A DNA stretch of 64,000 nt from Emergencia timonensis (GTDB lineage Bacteria > Bacillota > Clostridia > Peptostreptococcales > Anaerovoracaceae): assembly GCF_900086585.1 (NCBI RefSeq), contig NZ_FLKM01000008.1:124001-188000 (forward strand). Reading direction: 5' to 3'. Under the pieces are notes generated by a model. It was not told the origin of the DNA, made no database searches, and saw only the letters and a list, made by a program, of their open reading frames with translations. Positions within the stretch are counted from its first letter, which is position 1. Each line of letters starts with the position of its first letter. This document shows, one piece after another, positions 16,318 to 24,973 of this stretch. The translations under genes and the position numbers were made by a program.

Positions 16318-17379
16318 TCAAAGGTTATCTAGCATAGCGGCGTTTCCATCGTACAGGCAGTGGATGATAATGCGATTGGTCTCGCCGGTTCCTACAGAAA
16401 CAGGATCGCTGCAGGAAGCTTTGATATAAATCGTTTCGCCGCCGCTTGCGGTAACAGAGCCGTCCTCTGTATAGGTGATGCCGTCTTTGCTGAGGCCGCT
16501 GATGTGCAGGAAGGTCTCCCGCAATTCCTCTGCGTCTCCGTTCTTCCAGCTCTGCTGCAGCGTAACCTGCCGCTGTTCCTTTTCGACCGTCAGATCTGTG
16601 CTGACCGCAAAGACGGTATCGTAGCTGAAGGTCTCCATGGTGACTTTGAAGATCAGTTCATTTGACGCCTTCCCATTAATCAAAGAGGACTTCGCCGCTA
16701 CGGGCTGGTTATAAATGGCAGAAGCCGACAGGGCTTTGCTCATCCTGCCCTTCACAAGGGTTCCCTTGCAGTCTGCATAGGGCTGCACTTTGTAGAAATA
16801 GGTTTCTCCGCCTTTCACCCCATCATCCGCGTAATTCCAGTAGCTTTCTTCTTTTCCCGTGACGTTATCGATCAGCGAAAAATCGCCGTCTTCACTTTCG
16901 CTGCGATAGATATAGCAGCCGTCCGCCTTACCGTCATAACTCCAGTAAAAGTCGATGCCTTTTTCTCCGGATGCCTCCAGCCATGGACCTTTTACCTCTT
17001 GCGGCAGACCGGCGTCGCCCCTGACGGACCAGGAATACCTGCCATAGACCTTCTTGCCCTTTGTCACCTTGTACGCCTTTAGCCTGTAGTAATAGGACGT
17101 ATTGCTCTTTCGGTCCTTATCCGCATAGGTTAATGAAGATGCAGATTTCACCGTTTTGATCTTCTGAAATGCCTTGCCTGGCAGCGCGCGATAAAGCTCG
17201 TAGCCTTTCGCCCCTTTGACCTTGGTCCAGCTGACTTTGATCGTCCTCTGACCTGTCGTTTCTGCTTTGATGACCGGGCGGTCAGAAAAAGACACGGAGG
17301 AAGCGCCAAATGCCGCCTGCGGAAGGAGGGCAAAGGTTAATGCCGCTGCTGTCACGATTATCAATAGTTTTTTCTTCAT
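16318..17379 (-). CDS. secreted protein with fibronectin type III-like repeats
   Basis: The 353-residue protein starts at 17379 (AGGAGG six bases upstream) with a signal peptide, MKKKLLIIVTAAALTFALLPQAAFGA. Two fibronectin III-like repeats follow, recognisable by TIKVSWTKVKGAKGYELYRALPGKAFQKIKTV, NTSYYYRLKAYK and the second GIDFYWSYDGKADGCYIYRS. The C-terminal 130 residues are a beta-rich domain with no recognised family. It is probably exported and may bind the cell surface or substrate. The upstream gene is a paralogue whose stop lies only 10 bases before this start, so the two form an operon that arose by duplication. Confidence 0.8.
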   Translation of the reverse strand: MKKKLLIIVTAAALTFALLPQAAFGASSVSFSDRPVIKAETTGQRTIKVSWTKVKGAKGYELYRALPGKAFQKIKTVKSASSLTYADKDRKSNTSYYYRLKAYKVTKGKKVYGRYSWSVRGDAGLPQEVKGPWLEASGEKGIDFYWSYDGKADGCYIYRSESEDGDFSLIDNVTGKEESYWNYADDGVKGGETYFYKVQPYADCKGTLVKGRMSKALSASAIYNQPVAAKSSLINGKASNELIFKVTMETFSYDTVFAVSTDLTVEKEQRQVTLQQSWKNGDAEELRETFLHISGLSKDGITYTEDGSVTASGGETIYIKASCSDPVSVGTGETNRIIIHCLYDGNAAMLDNL

Positions 17380-17389
17380 CACAATCCTC

Positions 17390-18487
17390 CTAAATGTCAT
17401 AATCGTCCGTATAGCGTCCGGTGCCGTCCCCATTCAGATGCAGATGCCCTTCTATCATCGGAAGCCCTGCAAAGGATACACTCAGCCCCAGACCGCAGTC
17501 TTCATAATACATCACCTTATCTCTCGATAAGAATTTCAGATATACTGTTTCTCCAGGTTCCACTAGATAGTCCTCAGTCATTTTGACAAAGCGCTTGCCG
17601 TCGGCAGAATAGCTGTACAGATAGAGGACTGTGCTGCCGGTCCAGTGTGAACTTTCCGTCTCCTTCTGTCCAGACCATATGAAACCGCCTTGGTTTTCCT
17701 CAAACAAAATCGTTACCGGAGCGCTCTTCTCCGCCATCGTCAGCTTGTAAACAAAGGTGTCCGTCTTCTGGCCCGGCTGATTCAGGTCTTCTACAGCGAT
17801 GCTCACACTGATATTGGAAGCCCGGGCGCTTGCCGTGCTGCTCCACGTGCTGGTATAGGTCTTACCGCCCAGCGTCCGGGCCGACTTTGCTTTGTAATAA
17901 TAGGTCTTGTCCGCTTTCAGATTCTTGTCCAAATAGGACAATTGACCGTTCGCTTTTTTTGCAATGATTTTCTTGTACTTACCATCTTTTGCGGTGCTGC
18001 GATAAAGTTCGACTTTTTCATCCTCCGTCTTGCAGTTCACCGTGATATCAATCTTTCCTTCGCCTGCCGGCCAGACAACTACCTTAGGCCGCTGCACGCC
18101 CGCTACTTCAGATACCCAGTCGCTCTCTCCGTAGACGCGTTGGCCGTTTTCGTATTTGAAGGCAAAAACCTGATAGCGATAAGAAGTATTTTTCCTGCAG
18201 TTCTTATCGACAAAGCTGGTTTTCAAAACGCCGTACAGGGTCTTTACCCGTCTGTAGTCCTCTCCTGTCCTGCTTTTGTAAATCACATAACCTTTTGCCC
18301 CTTTGACCGCCTTCCAGCTCACTTTGACAGAGGTCTGGCTGAGTGCTTTTACCGTCACTTGCGGCATGCCAACTTCCCCACTAGGTCCCGGATTCACATC
18401 TCCTGCAGCAAAACCAAAGGACGTTGTCAGCATCAAAACTGCAGTCAGTACACCAATCATTGTCTTTAGGTTTCTTTTCAAATCCAA
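17390..18487 (-). CDS. secreted protein with fibronectin type III-like repeats (paralogue)
   Basis: The 365-residue protein has a signal peptide (MIGVLTAVLMLTTSFGFAAG) and two fibronectin III-like repeats (SVKVSWKAVKGAKGYVIYKS ... TSYRYQVFAFKYENGQRVYGESDW, then KIDITVNCKTEDEKVELYRSTAKDGKYKKI ... KTYYYKAKSAR). A C-terminal beta-rich domain (about residues 230-365) resembles that of the neighbouring gene, including the ETVYLKF/ETIYIKA segment. No catalytic motif is seen. It is the first gene of the pair. Confidence 0.8.
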   Translation of the reverse strand: MDLKRNLKTMIGVLTAVLMLTTSFGFAAGDVNPGPSGEVGMPQVTVKALSQTSVKVSWKAVKGAKGYVIYKSRTGEDYRRVKTLYGVLKTSFVDKNCRKNTSYRYQVFAFKYENGQRVYGESDWVSEVAGVQRPKVVVWPAGEGKIDITVNCKTEDEKVELYRSTAKDGKYKKIIAKKANGQLSYLDKNLKADKTYYYKAKSARTLGGKTYTSTWSSTASARASNISVSIAVEDLNQPGQKTDTFVYKLTMAEKSAPVTILFEENQGGFIWSGQKETESSHWTGSTVLYLYSYSADGKRFVKMTEDYLVEPGETVYLKFLSRDKVMYYEDCGLGLSVSFAGLPMIEGHLHLNGDGTGRYTDDYDI

Positions 18488-18801
18488 TCACCTGCCCTTC
18501 ATAATTAACAGAATATTTAGTTATTATATATTGTAACATATTTCCTCCCATACAGCAACTTAACCTGGGTACGTTCTTTGCCTTTTTTTACAGGCTTTAT
18601 CTGGCTTGGCGAAACGGACAGTGAAATAGAGCCTGTTTGAATTTTATATACTCAATTTTATAGAATAATCATATGCAGTACAATTCCCCTGGTAGCTGAA
18701 TCGTCTTCGGCTATGTTCGAAATTTCCTGGATTCCCCATTCTAATTTACTCTTCAATGTGTTAAAATAACTCCATAAAAACCTTGAAAGGACAATAATAC
18801 T
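18488..18801. other. 314-bp divergent intergenic region
   Basis: It lies between the FnIII genes (minus) and the asparaginase (plus). The segment 18566-18640 is a diverged relative of part of the structured element at 62.6 kb. I see no gene; TAAAAT at 18763-18768 could be a -10 box for the asparaginase gene. Confidence 0.45.
18566..18640 (+). repeat. diverged partial copy of the 62.6-kb structured element
   Basis: The blocks GTACGTTCTTTGCCTTTT and GCGAAACGGACAG(T/C)GAAA occur here and at 62626-62693, in the same order and orientation with similar spacing. The first block is exact and the second has one difference. The flanking hairpins of the long copy are missing here. Confidence 0.6.
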
Positions 18802-19815
18802 ATGAAGAAAAGAATCTGCATTTTATATACTGGCGGCACTATCGGCATGGTTCCAACGGAGAATGGCTACGCGCCAAAGAAAGGTTACTTCTACGATGCA
18901 ATCGCCGCTATTCCCGATTTGAACAGTCACGATATGCCCGAGTGGGATATGATTGAGTTCGATCCATTGCTGGATTCATCCAATATTGCCGTTGAACAGT
19001 GGAACCAGATTGGGCGCGCCATCCGTGATAACTATGAGGCCTATGACGGTTTCGTGGTTCTTCACGGAACAGACACCATGGCTTACACCGCCTCTGCACT
19101 CTCTTTTATGTTAGAAGGCCTGTCAAAGCCTGTCATCTTAACAGGATCGCAGATTCCCCTCTGCAAGCTGAGGAGCGATGCCCGCGATAATTTGATTACC
19201 TCCACGCTCATCGCAGGAGCAGGCAATGTGAAGGAGGTATGCCTCTATTTCGGCGGAAAATTGATTCGGGGAAACCGCTCCACAAAATCATCAGCCGACG
19301 GGCTCATCGCCTTTGATTCCCCCAATTATCACTTTTTGGCCGAAGCAGGCATTGACATTCGATACAACGTCGCCTCTTTGCTGACGCCGCCTCTAAATGC
19401 GGATTTCCATCTGACAGAATTTAAGCAAATTTCTATCGGCGTCCTAAAGGTATTTCCCGGAATTCAGTTCAGTCTTTTTGAGTCCATTATGACCGAGAGT
19501 CTGAAAGGAATTGTCTTAGAGACTTTTGGAGCCGGCAATATCCCCAGCTATGACGATGCCCTGCTGCCAATTATCAGAAAAGCTTTCGAAAATGGGACGA
19601 TTGTCACCGTCTGCTCCCAATGCCAAAGCGGTACTGTCACGCTGGGCGCTTATGCAACCAGTTCTGCTCTGACAAAAGCCGGCGCTGTCAGCGGCTACAA
19701 TATGACCACCGAAGCAGCTGTCGCTAAACTCTACTATCTCTTCAGCCTGGGTCTTCCTCGAGATGAAATCAAGGTCAAGATGGAGCAAGACCTGCGGGGG
19801 GAATTGACAAAGTAA
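18802..19815 (+). CDS. ansA: type I (cytoplasmic) L-asparaginase
   Basis: The 337-residue protein has the two catalytic threonine motifs of L-asparaginases: YTGGTIGM near the N-terminus and VVLHGTDTMAYTASALSFM at about residues 85-103, with PVILTGSQIP following. There is no signal peptide, so it is the cytoplasmic type I enzyme (AnsA-like), hydrolysing asparagine to aspartate and ammonia. The start follows GAAAGGAC. A transcript shared with the secreted protein 45 bases downstream is possible. Confidence 0.93.
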   Translation: MKKRICILYTGGTIGMVPTENGYAPKKGYFYDAIAAIPDLNSHDMPEWDMIEFDPLLDSSNIAVEQWNQIGRAIRDNYEAYDGFVVLHGTDTMAYTASALSFMLEGLSKPVILTGSQIPLCKLRSDARDNLITSTLIAGAGNVKEVCLYFGGKLIRGNRSTKSSADGLIAFDSPNYHFLAEAGIDIRYNVASLLTPPLNADFHLTEFKQISIGVLKVFPGIQFSLFESIMTESLKGIVLETFGAGNIPSYDDALLPIIRKAFENGTIVTVCSQCQSGTVTLGAYATSSALTKAGAVSGYNMTTEAAVAKLYYLFSLGLPRDEIKVKMEQDLRGELTK

Positions 19816-19860
19816 CAATTAGAATATTTATAATCACACCAAAAGAAAAGAGGTATTTTT

Positions 19861-21243
19861 ATGAAAAAGAAAACGTCTGTCATCTTCTTAGCTATAATTA
19901 TGGCCTTGACTATAATGCCGCTGTCGGCTACGGCCGCGTCGACGACTACAGTCTCCAAGGGCTTAATTACTTCAAAAGATGCCAAAGGGCCAGGTTACAA
20001 TTGGGATGCATCTAAACATACGCTGACACTGAATAACGCCAATATTTTGAACAAATCCAGAAGCATGATTACTTTGAACAACGACTATCATGTTACAATT
20101 ATTGTGAAAGGCAACAACACCTTGACGGGAATTGACAGTATCAGTTCTCTGATCGACCGTCGAAAATCCACCACATCGGGTGTCGATAATAACAGTAAAT
20201 ATAGCTTGACTCGTCAGAGAAATTTAACGATTAAAGGGGATGGGACATTAACTATAAATGGGATTATCTATCCTCACTATACGAATCTTATTGTAAACGG
20301 AGCAAAACTCAATATTATTACACCGCAAAATGTCAATTGGAATTCCATTAATTTTACAAGAGGTCTGGTTTTAAAAAATGGCGCTAAGGTCTATGTGAAC
20401 AAGGGCATCAATAACGATAAGGATTTGATTATTGACAACAGCACGCTAATTGCGGCGTCTGCCTTAGAGAACACCCCTGGAAATCCTATAGACAATACTG
20501 GAGATATCACCGTAGAAAATAAAGGAATTCTTAAAGCCTATACCACGGGTGAAAAAATAGCTTCTGCAGGAGATCGCAGCGCAATCCTCTGTAATAATAT
20601 CATAGCCGACGATACAACGATCTTTGAGGCCCGCTGTGAAGGGCCGATTGCAATAGATTCCCTCCAAGGAAAGGTTTCTATACTTTCAAGAAAAATTAAC
20701 ATTTCAGCAGAAGAACAGGCCGTTCGATGCGGTCAAAAGCAGAATCCTGCATTGCTCAACTTACAACTGCCAAAACAAAGTCTTGCGGCCAACGGCGGAA
20801 AATACACGATTGGCACTTATACAGTAGAGTCTGGTAATGACATCCGTTATTATTGTACGGTCTATAACGGTGACAATATGGCTAAATCCGTGATTTATGA
20901 AGATCCACAGGTGACTGCTGCTGAGAAAGCTATGGCGGCTGTACGTCTGAAGGCTTATTCAAAATCCTATGCTAAGACAAAAACAAAGCCGCTGCGCATG
21001 AAAGTTTGGTGGGAACAGACGCAAGGCGAAAAGCAGAAAGTCACTGGTTATGAAATCGCGAAGTCTTCTAAAAGGAATGGCACCTACAAAATCATGTTTT
21101 CTGCATCTAAGACGCAGTATATCAATACCGCAGGTCTCAAGAAGGGCAACCGTTACTATTATAAAGTACGAGCATATTCGAAAGTTCGAGGAATTCGCTA
21201 CTATAGCAGTTGGTCTAATATTACATATAAAATTGCTCGTTAA
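19861..21243 (+). CDS. secreted protein with parallel beta-helix-like repeats and a C-terminal FnIII-like domain
   Basis: The 460-residue protein has a signal peptide (MKKKTSVIFLAIIMALTIMPLSATAA). Residues 40-310 are low-complexity beta repeats (TLTLNNANI, ITLNNDYHVTIIVKGNNTL, NLTIKGDGTLTINGII, LIVNGAKLNI, LVLKNGAKVYVNKG, LIIDNSTLIAAS), the pattern of right-handed beta-helix or carbohydrate-binding surface proteins. Residues 370-460 form a fibronectin-like domain ending RYYYKVRAYSKVRGIRYYSSWSN. It is presumably exported; there is no LPXTG motif. Its FnIII-like part resembles those of the genes at 16.3-18.5 kb. Confidence 0.75.
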   Translation: MKKKTSVIFLAIIMALTIMPLSATAASTTTVSKGLITSKDAKGPGYNWDASKHTLTLNNANILNKSRSMITLNNDYHVTIIVKGNNTLTGIDSISSLIDRRKSTTSGVDNNSKYSLTRQRNLTIKGDGTLTINGIIYPHYTNLIVNGAKLNIITPQNVNWNSINFTRGLVLKNGAKVYVNKGINNDKDLIIDNSTLIAASALENTPGNPIDNTGDITVENKGILKAYTTGEKIASAGDRSAILCNNIIADDTTIFEARCEGPIAIDSLQGKVSILSRKINISAEEQAVRCGQKQNPALLNLQLPKQSLAANGGKYTIGTYTVESGNDIRYYCTVYNGDNMAKSVIYEDPQVTAAEKAMAAVRLKAYSKSYAKTKTKPLRMKVWWEQTQGEKQKVTGYEIAKSSKRNGTYKIMFSASKTQYINTAGLKKGNRYYYKVRAYSKVRGIRYYSSWSNITYKIAR

Positions 21244-21264
21244 ACCGCCAATTGATGGCAAGAC

Positions 21265-21311
21265 AAAACCCATTCGCTATGTTGTTTCAACATTCTGCGA
21301 ATGGGTTTTTT
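21265..21311. terminator. bidirectional terminator between the secreted protein gene and tRNA-Thr
   Basis: AAAACCCATTCGC (21265-21277) pairs with GCGAATGGGTTTT (21297-21309), with T-runs on both strands. It ends the plus-strand gene and lies directly after the 3' CCA of the minus-strand tRNA, so it can serve both. Confidence 0.85.
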
Positions 21312-21312
21312 G

Positions 21313-21388
21313 TGGAGCTCCCTGCCGGACTCGAACCGGCGACCTGCACGTTACGAATGTGCTGCTCTACCAACTGAGCCAAGGAAGC
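21313..21388 (-). tRNA. tRNA-Thr (anticodon CGT)
   Basis: A 76-nt cloverleaf is visible on the minus strand. The acceptor stem GCTTCCT/AGGGAGC is fully paired, the D arm is GCTCAGTTGGTAGAGC, the anticodon loop is TTCGTAA, the T arm is GCCGG-TTCGAGT-CCGGC, and the CCA is encoded. The anticodon stem has four pairs plus an A-C mismatch at 31-39. CGT reads the threonine codon ACG. Confidence 0.93.
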
Positions 21389-21423
21389 CTATTGCGGGCA
21401 GTATTATCTGCCCATATATTCAA

Positions 21424-24400
21424 TTATTTGATAATCTCGTAATGACACCCTGGAAAACTCAGGTCAAATCTGCAGATGCCTTTGTACTCGCAATAAGTAC
21501 ACGGCGATTCTTTAGCCGTCTTCTTCGGCGTGATAGAAATCTTCCCATCTGCCAACTGGCGGCAGAGCCTTTCTATCTGCTGGTCTACAGCCTCCTGCAG
21601 TTCTGCAAACTCCTCTTCATTTAAGAGAAAGCCGTCCGACGTAGCCTTGATGCCTTCTTTGCCTTTCCGCAATGGAACAATGTCGGAATAGCCGTCGAAC
21701 TCACCTGCAATCCCGCTGATAATTGTATCATCGTTGACCATTATACCATTTAATCGAAAAAATTTCCTCATTTCTTTTGAAATTTTTTCGGAAATTTTTT
21801 CTCTTTCGGTTCCGGTCAAATCGACACGCGGATCGCCGATTAAGAAATAAAAAACACCCGCTGGTTTTTTATCTGTTTCTTGAGCCGCTTTTAAGTATAA
21901 CATAAGTTGAAGACGATATCCACCCCTAGCTTCTTCTTTATCAAAATTTTCTTTGCCTGTCTTGTAGTCGATAATTTTGACTCGATCCTGGTCCAGAACA
22001 TCCAGCCTGTCAATCTTACCTTCAATGTAGACTTTTTCGTCGCCGCATTCTATCTCAATTGGCGCTATTTTCTGCTCTTTGCCAAAAGGCACTTCATAAA
22101 GACTCTCTTTAATCTTCCCCGCTCTGATCTGTTCCACTAAGGCCCAGCATACATAAAAACAGGTATCTTCTATACGCTTCGTCTTATATCGTTCTTCATT
22201 GCTAAAATGAAAAACCCCTTCCCGGTAATTGGACGTTTCTTTTTCAACAATCTGCGAAACAAACGTCCTGCATTCTTCCTCTGTGATCTGGTGCCAGGTC
22301 TTTTCCTTTGTCAACGTCTCCGACAGCTTCATGAGACATCTATGGTAGATATCCCCGATTTCACGCCCGGCTGCTTCAAAAATCCGCCGCTCCGCGGGCC
22401 GCAGTCCATAAGCCACAAAATGGGAAAAAGGACAGCGGCTGAAGCGCTCCAGCCTCGATGGACTCAAAGTCAAATCTCTCTTTCCCTCTCTGACGTACAA
22501 GTCCCTCATCAGCCGCCCATTTAGCTTCCGTTGATCGTTGGTAAATTCCAATCCCTTCTTCACCTTGTCCAAGTCAACTTTGTCATTGGCGGCAAACCAC
22601 TCCATGACAGGTTTCCAGGTTCCGTCTATCTTATCGCCTCTTTTAGCTGTCTGCAGCGCCGCTGTCAGATGACGCAGGGTGCTCAGCCTGCCGCCCACCA
22701 AACTTTTTACGTCTGACCTATTTAAGACGTCATTTTCTACTGGCAAGTTCGGAAAAATACGCCTAATATTATCCACAATTTCTGAAGGGCGTGTCTCTTT
22801 GCCCTCCTCGTCGCTGGCAGAATAGCTAATCCACAGATAGTCAGAGGGTTTTGACAGATTGCGGTAGATCGCTAACTTTTCCTCTAATACGCGGATGCGC
22901 TCCACCTTACAGATCTCCTTGCCCGATTCTGTCAGATAGTCCAGTTCTTCCAGGCTGAAAAGCCCTTCCTCCGGCGCGCCTGACGGAAGTACGCCTTCAT
23001 TGGCGCCGATGACCACTGCCGCTCTCACCTGTCCGCTTCTGGTTCTCTGCATAGTGCCCATCAAAATATCGTCAGCCGTCGGCGGCAGCACACCTACTTC
23101 CAATTCAGAAAGTCCCGTAATAAGCACGCTGACAAACTCTTTTCCATCAAAGGCGTCTTCACCGGTCAGCTCCGCAAGCTGATCAAAGAGGCCGACGATC
23201 TGCCGCCAAATTTGTGAGGTCTCTTCTGCCAAATCCAGCATACCCTGCGCTTCCTGCTCTTCAATCAACGTCAAAATCTTATCGCCCAGACCCGCATATT
23301 CCATCAAAAAATCATAACAGTCTTCTATAAATCCCCTGTTATTCTCTGCCTCACGATAAATGATTTCAAACCTGTCGAAGAGTTCCATGGCCTGTCCCCG
23401 AATTTGGTTCATATGCTCCAGACCATCGTCCCCATACTCCAACTGTCCTTTTACAAAGGGTTTCTTCCACATGGAGCCTTTGATTCGATATTTGATCGCA
23501 TAGTTTTCAAGCAGCTCAATATCCTCATCTGACAGACTGGTAAAACCCGTCTTCAGCACTTTAAAAATATCTGCCGTCCTGTAGCGGTATGCTATGGTTT
23601 CAATCAGAGAAACTACAAAAATAGCGATAGGCGACGCCAAAATGCTGCGCTTTTTGTCATCAAAGAGACTGATACCGCACTCATCAAATATGCGGCTGAT
23701 AATAGATCCGCGGACCGCCTGATCGTTACAGATGACTACGATATCACGGTAACGAAAGCCTTCATCCCGCAGCAGATGCAGAATAAATGCCGCCGCCGAC
23801 TCCGCTTCGTTATACATGTTGGCCGCTTTCACCAAGGTAATGCCACGGTGAGCCGCAGGCTTATGAATACCGACAGCAAACAGCTCTTCTTCCAAAACCT
23901 TGATGGCCTGACTATTCTTCTGGCTCTTATATCGATCCGATACCTGCAGTCTTTGGTGGTCAACACCAAAAAGTTCTGCCTGCTTCACCAAGTTCTCCAT
24001 GACGATACCGGTCAGCTGAAAAATCTCCTCATCCCGGCAGTTCTGATCGTAAGTCAAAAACACGTTGACATCCTCTGCCGCCTCCATCAAATGCCCCAGA
24101 ACGTCCAGAGACTTCGGTGCAAAGCTGTCAAAACCATAGACCCAGATCACCGCGCCTTGTACAATGGATGACGATTTAATCTTCTCTGTGTAGAGGCTGA
24201 TGTAATCCTCTGAATCCGTGTATTTACCGTCGATGCGGTTTTCATATTCTGCGAAAATCAACTCCAGATCAGACAGCTTTTTCTTCAGCAGGCTGTCCGC
24301 TTCTAAATTGTCAGCCAACAGAGCTAAGTCCCCCGGTCCCACGTTATATTGCTTCATCTCTGAAATAAAGTTATTGGTCATCTCAATAAAAGAATTTTTG

Positions 24401-24723
24401 CGGCGGCTGTCCTTAAAGACCTGCAAATCCTCTTCGAGCTTTGCAGTAATCTGAGAGAGCAGCATGTGCCGTCCATACTTGTCAATGAAAGTTTTCTGAC
24501 CGCCGCCTTGTTCCGCCAGCAGTTTAAATCCCAAACGAGACATGCTGACGATTTCCACGTCCATAAGCCCCTGCGCCTGAAGCAGACGAAAAGCCTGCTT
24601 TTCCGCCTCCAAGGTATACTGATCCGGCACGATGACCAAAGTGCGCCTTTGACTCTTATCTATCTGTTCATATATAAATTGTTCTTTATCGATACTTTCT
24701 CTGCCATAAAAGATGTTCAGCAT
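21424..24723 (-). CDS. addB: AddB-type helicase/nuclease subunit
   Basis: The 1099-residue protein matches the B subunit of AddAB (RexB) recombination nucleases: an N-terminal pseudo-helicase half (TLVIVPDQYTLEAEKQAFRLL), RYRTADIFKVLKTG, and a C-terminal RecB-family nuclease with EGKIDRLDVLD ... KIIDYKTGK. Four cysteines for a 4Fe-4S cluster are in place (RFSRCPF, then CTYCEYKGICRF). It processes double-strand DNA ends. The Walker A site, normally GxxGSGKT near the N-terminus, is replaced by GRESIDKEQF. No addA is adjacent, although the two usually form an operon. The ATG at 24723 follows GAAGGAG. Confidence 0.9.
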   Translation of the reverse strand: MLNIFYGRESIDKEQFIYEQIDKSQRRTLVIVPDQYTLEAEKQAFRLLQAQGLMDVEIVSMSRLGFKLLAEQGGGQKTFIDKYGRHMLLSQITAKLEEDLQVFKDSRRKNSFIEMTNNFISEMKQYNVGPGDLALLADNLEADSLLKKKLSDLELIFAEYENRIDGKYTDSEDYISLYTEKIKSSSIVQGAVIWVYGFDSFAPKSLDVLGHLMEAAEDVNVFLTYDQNCRDEEIFQLTGIVMENLVKQAELFGVDHQRLQVSDRYKSQKNSQAIKVLEEELFAVGIHKPAAHRGITLVKAANMYNEAESAAAFILHLLRDEGFRYRDIVVICNDQAVRGSIISRIFDECGISLFDDKKRSILASPIAIFVVSLIETIAYRYRTADIFKVLKTGFTSLSDEDIELLENYAIKYRIKGSMWKKPFVKGQLEYGDDGLEHMNQIRGQAMELFDRFEIIYREAENNRGFIEDCYDFLMEYAGLGDKILTLIEEQEAQGMLDLAEETSQIWRQIVGLFDQLAELTGEDAFDGKEFVSVLITGLSELEVGVLPPTADDILMGTMQRTRSGQVRAAVVIGANEGVLPSGAPEEGLFSLEELDYLTESGKEICKVERIRVLEEKLAIYRNLSKPSDYLWISYSASDEEGKETRPSEIVDNIRRIFPNLPVENDVLNRSDVKSLVGGRLSTLRHLTAALQTAKRGDKIDGTWKPVMEWFAANDKVDLDKVKKGLEFTNDQRKLNGRLMRDLYVREGKRDLTLSPSRLERFSRCPFSHFVAYGLRPAERRIFEAAGREIGDIYHRCLMKLSETLTKEKTWHQITEEECRTFVSQIVEKETSNYREGVFHFSNEERYKTKRIEDTCFYVCWALVEQIRAGKIKESLYEVPFGKEQKIAPIEIECGDEKVYIEGKIDRLDVLDQDRVKIIDYKTGKENFDKEEARGGYRLQLMLYLKAAQETDKKPAGVFYFLIGDPRVDLTGTEREKISEKISKEMRKFFRLNGIMVNDDTIISGIAGEFDGYSDIVPLRKGKEGIKATSDGFLLNEEEFAELQEAVDQQIERLCRQLADGKISITPKKTAKESPCTYCEYKGICRFDLSFPGCHYEIIK

Positions 24724-24822
24724 GAAATCTCCTTCATCGTAAAACTGATTATGTAGAGTATCATAACACAAAAAGGCATTTCCGTAAACGGCGTCACCCT
24801 GCACCTTCTGATTTAGATATGT

Positions 24823-24840
24823 TGTTCACATTTTCGAACA
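24823..24840 (+). promoter_or_regulatory. inverted repeat, candidate enhancer-binding-protein site
   Basis: TGTTC-N8-GAACA lies about 75-90 bases upstream of the -24/-12 promoter, where upstream activating sequences of sigma-54 promoters often sit. A second ATCGAACAC half-site lies 20 bases further. Confidence 0.4.
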
Positions 24841-24911
24841 TGTCATTCAAGATATCGAACACAGTATCGGCATTTTCTGCAAAAAATCCACTCTTTTCGT
24901 CAAAAATAGGC

Positions 24912-24928
24912 TTGGTACGCTTCTTGCT
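24912..24928 (+). promoter_or_regulatory. sigma-54 (-24/-12) promoter of the permease operon
   Basis: TTGGTACGCTTCTTGCT matches the RpoN consensus (TTGGCACG-N4-TTGCW) at all but one position, with GG (24914-24915) and GC (24926-24927) exactly ten bases apart. The expected start is near 24939, 35 bases before the permease ATG. Confidence 0.8.
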
Positions 24929-24973
24929 CTAATATACTGTGAAAGTAATCATTGTTTTATTATGGAGGTTTCT

